DNA from: Stictocephala bisonia
Taxonomy: Eukaryota > Arthropoda > Insecta > Hemiptera > Membracidae
Direction: 5' to 3'
Length of the DNA: 64,000 bases
Assembly (NCBI GenBank): GCA_035578905.1
Contig: JAQJVL010000611.1
Location: forward strand, 362,001-426,000
The notes beneath the pieces are model-generated. The model was given only the letters and a program-made list of their open reading frames with translations. It did not search any database and was not told the DNA's origin. Positions within the stretch are counted from its first letter, which is position 1. Each line of letters starts with the position of its first letter. Made by a program: the position numbers and the translations under genes. Below are positions 58,101 through 64,000 of the stretch, piece by piece.

Positions 58101-61100
58101 GACGTTGTGTCGATATGTAGAGTACTGTCCGCCAAATAGCTGGGTTACATATGGTTCTTAGTATCCACACTATAGGACGTTCTGTCGATATGTAGAGTAC
58201 TCTCCCCCAACTAGCTGATTTACATATGGTTGTTAGTATCCACACCATAGGACGTTGTGTCGATATGAAGAGTACTGTCACCCAAGTAACTTGGTTACAT
58301 ATGGTTCTTAGTATCCACATCATAGGACGTTGTGTCGATATGTAGTGTACTCTCCCACAAGTAGCTGGGTTACATATGCTTGATAGTATCCATGCTGTAG
58401 GACCTTGTGTCGATATATAGAGTACTCTCCTCAAACTAGCTGGGTTACATATGGTAGTTAGTATCCACACCATAGGACGTTGTGTCGATATGTAGCGTAC
58501 TCTCCCCCAACTAGCTGGATTACATATGCTTGCTAGTATCCATGCTGTAGGACGTTGTGTCGATATGTAGAGTACTCTCCCCCAAGTAGCTGGGTTACAT
58601 ATGGTTCTTAGTATCCACATCATAGGACTTTGTGTCGATATGTAGAGTACTGTCCCCCAAGTAGCTGGGTTACATATGGTTGTTAGTATTTACACCATAG
58701 GACGTCGTGTCGATACGAAGAGTACTGTCCCCCAAGTAGCTGGGTTACATATGGCTGTTAGTATCCACACCATAGGACGTTGTGTCGATATGTAGAGTAC
58801 TGTCCCCCAAGTAGCTAGGTTACATATGCTTGTTAGTATCCACACCATAGGACGTTGTGTTGATATGTAGAGTACTATCATCCAAGTAGCTGAGTTATAT
58901 ATGCTTGCTAGTATCCACACCATAGGACGTTGTGTCAATATGTAGAGTACTGTCCTCCAGGTAGCTTGGTTACATATGCTAGTATCCACACCATAGGACG
59001 TCGTGTCGATACAAAGAGTACTGCCCCCCAAGTAGCTGGGTTACATATGCTTGCTAGTATCCACGCTGTAGGTTGTTTTGTCGATATGTAGATTACTCTC
59101 CCCCAAGTAGCTGGGTTACATATGCTTGCTAGTATCCACACCATAGGACGTTGTGTCAATATGTAGAATACTGTTCTCCAGGTAGCTTGGTTAAATATGC
59201 TAGTATCCACACCATAGGACGTCGTGTCGATACGAAGAGTATTGTCCCCCAAGTGGCTTGGTTACATATGCTTGCTAGTATCCACGCTGTAGGACGTTTT
59301 GTCGATATGTAGAGTACTCTCCCACAAGTAGCTGGGTTACATATGGTTGTTAGTATTCACACTATAGGACGTCGTGTCGATACGAAGAGTACTGTCCCAC
59401 AAGTAGCTGGGTTACATATGCTTGCTAGTATCCACACCATAGGACATAATGTCAATATGTAGAGTACTGTCCTCCAGATAGCTTGGTTACATATGCTAGT
59501 ATCCACACCATAGGACTTTGTGTCGATATGTAGATACCCTCCCCCAAGTAGCTGGGTTACATATGGTTGTTAGTATCCACACCATAGGACGTTGTGTCCA
59601 TATGTAGAGTACTCTCCCCCAAGTAGCTGGGTTACATATGCTTGCTAATATCCACACATACGACGTCGTGTCGATATGTAGAGTACTGTCCTCCAGGTAG
59701 CTTGGTTACATATGCTAGTATCCACACCATAGGACGTTGTGTCGATATGTAGAGTACTGTCCTCCACGTAGCTTGATTACATATGCTAGTATCCACACCA
59801 TAGGACGTTGTGTCGATATGTAGAGTACTCTCTCCCAAGTAGCTGGGTTACATATAGTTTTAAGTATCCTTACCATAGGACGTTGTATCGATATCTAGAG
59901 TATTCTCCCCCAAGAAGCTGGGTTACATATGGCTGTTAGTATCCACACCATAGGACGTTGTGTCGATATGTAGAGTACTGTCCCCCAAGTAGCTAGGTTA
60001 CATATGGTTGTTAGTATCCACACCATAGGACGTTGTGTCGATATGTAGTGTACTCTCCCCCAACTACCTTGGTTACATATGGTTGTTAGTATCAACACCA
60101 TAGGACGTTGTGTCGATATGTAGAGTACTCTCCCCCAAGTAGCTGGGTTACATATGGTTGTTAGTATCCACACCATAGGACGTTGTGTCGATATGTAGAG
60201 TACTTTTCCCCAAGTAGCTGGGTTACATATGGTTGTTAGTATCCACACCAAAGGACGTCGTGTCGATATGTAGAGTACTCTCCCCCAAGTAGCTGGGTTA
60301 CATATGGTTGTTAGTATCCTCACCATAGGACGTTGTGTCGAAAAGTAGAGTACTGTCCCCTAAGTAACTTGGTTACATATGCTTGCTAGTATCCATGCTG
60401 TAGGACGTTGTGTCGATATGTAGAGTACTCTCCCCCAACTAGCTGGGTTACATATGGTTGTTAGTATCCACACCATAGGACGTCGTGTCGATACGAAGAG
60501 TACTGTCCCCCAAGTAGCTGGTTTACATATGCTTGCTAGTATCCACGCTGTAGGGAGTTGTGTCGATATGTAGAGTACTCTCCCCCAACTAGCTGAGTTA
60601 CATATGGTTCTTAGTATCCACACAATAGGACGTTGTGTCGATATGTAGAATACTCTCCACCAACTAGCTGGGTTACATATGGTTGTTAGTATCCACACCA
60701 TAGGATGTTGTGTCGATATGTAGAGTACTGTCCCCCAAATAGCTGGGTTACATATGGTTCTTAGTATCCACAACATAGGACGTTCTGTCGATATGTAGAG
60801 TACTCTCCCCCAACTAGCTGGGTTACATAAGGTTCTTAGTATCCACACCATAGGACGTTGTGTCGATATGAAGAGTACTGTCACCCAAGTAACTTGGTTA
60901 CATATGGTTCTTAGTATCCACATCATAGGACGTTGTGTCGATATGTAGTGTACTCTCCCCCAAGTAGCTGGGTTACATATGCTTGATAGTATCTATGCTG
61001 TAGGACCTTGTGTCGATATATAGAGTACTCTCCTCAAACTAGCTGGGTTACATATGGTAGTTAGTATCCACACCATAGGACGTTGCGTCGATATGTAGAG

Positions 61101-63928
61101 TACTCTCCCCCAACTAGCTGAGTTACATATGGTTCTTAGTATCCACACTATAGGACGTTGTGTCGATATGTAGAGTACTCTCCACCAACTAGTTGGTTTA
61201 CATATGGTTGTTAGTATCCACACCATAGGACGTTGTGTCGATATGTAGAGTACTGTCCGCCAAATAGCTGGGTTACATCTGGTTCTTAGTATCCACACTA
61301 TAGGACGTTCTGTCGATATGTAGAGTACTCTCCCCCAACTAGCTGATTTACATATGGTTGTTAGTATCCACACCATAGGACGTTGTGTCGATATAAAGAG
61401 TACTGTCACCCAAGTAACTTGGTTACATATGGTTCTTAGTATCCACATCATAGGACGTTGTGTCGATATGTAGTGTACTCTCCCACAAGTAGCTGGGTTA
61501 CATATGCTTGATAGTATCCATGCTGTAGGACCTTGTGTCGATATATAGAGTACTCTCCTCAAACTAGCTGGGTTACATATGGTAGTTAGTATCCACACCA
61601 TAGGACGTTGTGTCGATATGTAGCGTACTCTCCCCCAACTAGCTGGATTACATATGCTTGCTAGTATCCATGCTGTAGGACGTTGTGTCGATATGTAGAG
61701 TACTCTCCCCCAAGTAGCTGGGTTACATATGGTTCTTAGTATCCACATCATAGGACTTTGTGTCGATATGTAGAGTACTGTCCCCCAAGTAGCTGGGTTA
61801 CATATGGTTGTTAGTATCGACACCAAAGGACCTTGTGTCGATATGAAGAGTACTGTCCCCCAAGTAGCTTGGTTACATATGGTTGTTAGTATTTACACCA
61901 TAGGACGTCGTGTCGATATGAAGAGTACTGTCCCCCAAGTAGCTGGGTTACATATGGTTGTTAGTATCCACACCATAGGACGTCGTGTCGATATGAAGAG
62001 TACTGTCCCCCAAGTAGCTTGGTTACATATGTTTGCTAGTATCTATGCTGTAGGACGTTGTGTCGATATGTAGCGTACTCTCCCCCAAGTAGCTGGGTTA
62101 CATATGGTTCTTAGTATCCACACCATAGGACGTTGTGTCGATATGTAGAGTATTGTCCCCCAAGTAACTTGGTTACATATGCTTGCTAGTATTTATGCTG
62201 TAGGACGTTTGTGTCGATATGTAGAGTACTCTCCCCCAAGTAGCTGGGTTACATATGGTTCTTAGTATCCACATCATAGGACGTTGTGTCGATATGTAGT
62301 GTACTCTCCCCCAAGTAGCTGGGTTACGTATGCTTGATAGTATCCATGCTGTAGGACCTTGTGTCGATATATACAGTACTCTCCTCAAACTAGCTGGGTT
62401 ACATATGGTAGTTAGTATACACACCATAGGACGTTGTGTCAATATGTAGCGTACTCTCCCCCAACTAGCTGGGTTACATATGCCTGCTAGTATCCATGCT
62501 GTAGGACGTTGTGTCGATATGTAGAGTACTCTCCCCCAAGTAGCTGGGTTACATATGGTTCTTAGTATCCACATCATAGGACGTTGTTTCGATATGTAGA
62601 GTACTGTCCCCCAAGTAGCTGGGTTACATATGGTTGTTAGTATCGACACCAAAGGACCTTGTGTCGATATGAAGAGTACTGTCCCCCAAGTAGCTTGGTT
62701 ACATATGGTTGTTAGTATTTACACCATAGGACGTCGTGTCGATATGAAGAGTACTGTCCCCCAAGTAGCTGGGTTACATATGGTTGTTAGTATCCACACC
62801 ATAGGACGTCGTGTCGATATGAAGAGTACTGTTACATATGGTTACATATGGTTCTTAGTATCCACATCATAGGACGTTGTTTCGATATGTAGAGTACTGC
62901 CCCCCATGTAGCTGGGTTACATATGGTTGTTAGTATCGACACCAAAGGACCTTGTGTCGATATGAAGAGTACTGTCCCCCAAGTAGCTTGGTTACATATG
63001 GTTGTTAGTATTTACACCATAGGACGTCGTGTCGATATGAAGAGTACTGTCCCCCAAGTAGCTGGGTTACATATGGTTGTTAGTATCCACACCATAGGAC
63101 GTCGTGTTGATATGAAGAGTACTGTCCCCCAAGTAGCTTGGTTACATATGTTTGCTAGTATCTATGCTGTAGGACGTTGTGTCGATATGTAGCGTACTCT
63201 CCCCCAAGTAGCTGGGTTACATATGGTTCTTAGTATCCACACCATAGGACGTTGTGTCGATATGTAGAGTACTCTCCCCCAAGTAACTTGGTTAGATATG
63301 CTTGCTAGTATCCATGCTGTAGGACGTTTGTGTCGATATGTAGAGTATTCTCCCCCAAGTAGCTGGGTTACATATGGTTCTTAGTATCCACACTATAGGA
63401 CGTTGTGTCGATATGTAGAGTATTGTCCCCCAAGTAACTTGGTTACATATGCTTGCTAGTATCCATGCTGTAGGACGTTGTGTCAATATGTAGAGTACTC
63501 TCCCCCAAGTAGCTGGGTTACATATGGTTCTTAGTATCCACATCATAGGACGTTGTGTCGATATGTAGAGTACTATCCCCCAAGTAGCTAGGTTACATAT
63601 GCTTGCTAGTATCCATGCTGTAGGACGTTGTGTCGATATGTAGAGTACTCTCCCCCAAGTAGCTGGGTTACATATGGTTCTTAGTATCCACATCATAGGA
63701 CGTTGTGTCGATATGTAGAGTACTGTCCCCCAAGTAGCTGGGTTGCATATGGTTGTTAGTATCCACACCATAGGACGTTGTGTCGATATGTAGAGTACTG
63801 TCCCCCAAGTAACTTGGTTACATATGCTTGCTAGTATCCATGCTGTAGGACGTTGTGTCGATATGTAGAGTACTCTCCCCCAACTAGCTGGGTTACATAT
63901 GGTTCTTAGTATCCACACTATAGGACGT
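52138..63928. repeat. 75-bp satellite array, about 157 copies, with higher-order repeats
   Basis: Monomers contain AGTATCCACACCATAGGACG, GTCGATATGTAGAGTACT, CCCCCAAGTAGCTGGGTTAC and ATATGGTTGTT. The period is 75 bp, with some 71-bp units that lack CTTG/GTTG before TAGTATCC. Major variants are GATATGTAGAGTACTCTCC against GATACGAAGAGTACTGTCC, and CACACCATAGG against CATGCTGTAGG. Because 75 is 25 codons, many long periodic open frames appear on the minus strand (up to 467 codons, 57,220-58,623); they consist of one repeated 25-residue pattern and are not credible genes. Confidence 0.97.
55490..61900. repeat. Two tandem copies of a roughly 3.15-kb higher-order block
   Basis: Within the 75-bp satellite, long strings of monomer variants recur at a fixed offset. 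The variants at 56,479-56,685 and 59,632-59,838, and at 56,742-57,173 and 59,895-60,326, are both 3,153 bp apart. Before 56,115 the offset is 3,228 (one extra 75-bp monomer in the first block). After 57,240 it falls to about 3,130, owing to an extra stretch of about 22 bp in the first block. The outer limits are approximate. Confidence 0.85.
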
Positions 63929-64000
63929 TAAAACACTTAATATTTTTTCATTTTGTATAAATGGCATTCCAAGTAAAACAGTCACTTAATATTAATGGCG
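63929..64000. other. Unique sequence after the satellite
   Basis: The last monomer breaks off after GGACGTT into AT-rich unique DNA. Confidence 0.6.

Noticed and set aside
52254..63918. Many minus-strand frames (up to 467 codons) with a WILxxICNPATW-type repeat
   Set aside because: The 25-residue periodicity equals the 75-bp satellite period; plus-strand frames in the same array behave likewise.

Overview
The window reads as AT-rich, gene-poor repeat DNA from an animal, most likely an insect or other arthropod. The grounds are a Ty3/Gypsy LTR retrotransposon, several Penelope-like elements (PLEs), tRNA- and 5S-derived SINEs, foldback (MITE-like) elements, LINE and Helitron remnants, and long satellite arrays. 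No host protein-coding gene could be supported. The only long intact coding frames belong to the LTR retrotransposon; the other long open frames lie in tandem arrays and are by-products of their periodicity.

Layout. 232-4618 is a 147-bp satellite. 4.6-16 kb holds foldback elements, a tRNA-derived SINE, a small 36-bp minisatellite, a LINE tail and short tandem arrays. 16.8-17.7 kb is a decayed PLE. 19.47-20.65 kb is a 60-bp array. 21.8-24.5 kb holds a SINE, a second decayed PLE with a hammerhead-like motif, a Helitron helicase remnant and a near-perfect hairpin. 26.16-27.92 kb is a 131-bp array. From 28.1 to 44.36 kb there are two head-to-head PLE copies; the minus-strand one is split by an 11.84-kb LTR-element insertion. 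46.6-48.7 kb holds two 36-bp minisatellites, 50.5 kb a 5S-derived SINE, 50.68-51.40 kb a 167-bp array, and 52.14-63.93 kb a 75-bp satellite with higher-order structure.

Most notable is the LTR-element insertion (28,897-40,733). It is flanked by a 4-bp TAGG duplication inside the PLE, yet it has three LTRs of 1,099 bp each: one plus-oriented LTR, a 475-bp foreign segment ending in A29, then a normal minus-strand element (LTR-pol-gag-LTR). Both outer ends are therefore U3 ends. Its Pol carries an SGNH/GDSL-hydrolase-like domain between protease and reverse transcriptase. Hammerhead-ribozyme-like motifs with the expected core order lie at the 3' ends of two different PLEs.

All calls come from reading the sequence by eye. 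Family names rest on motifs, copy numbers are estimates, and no database search was run.
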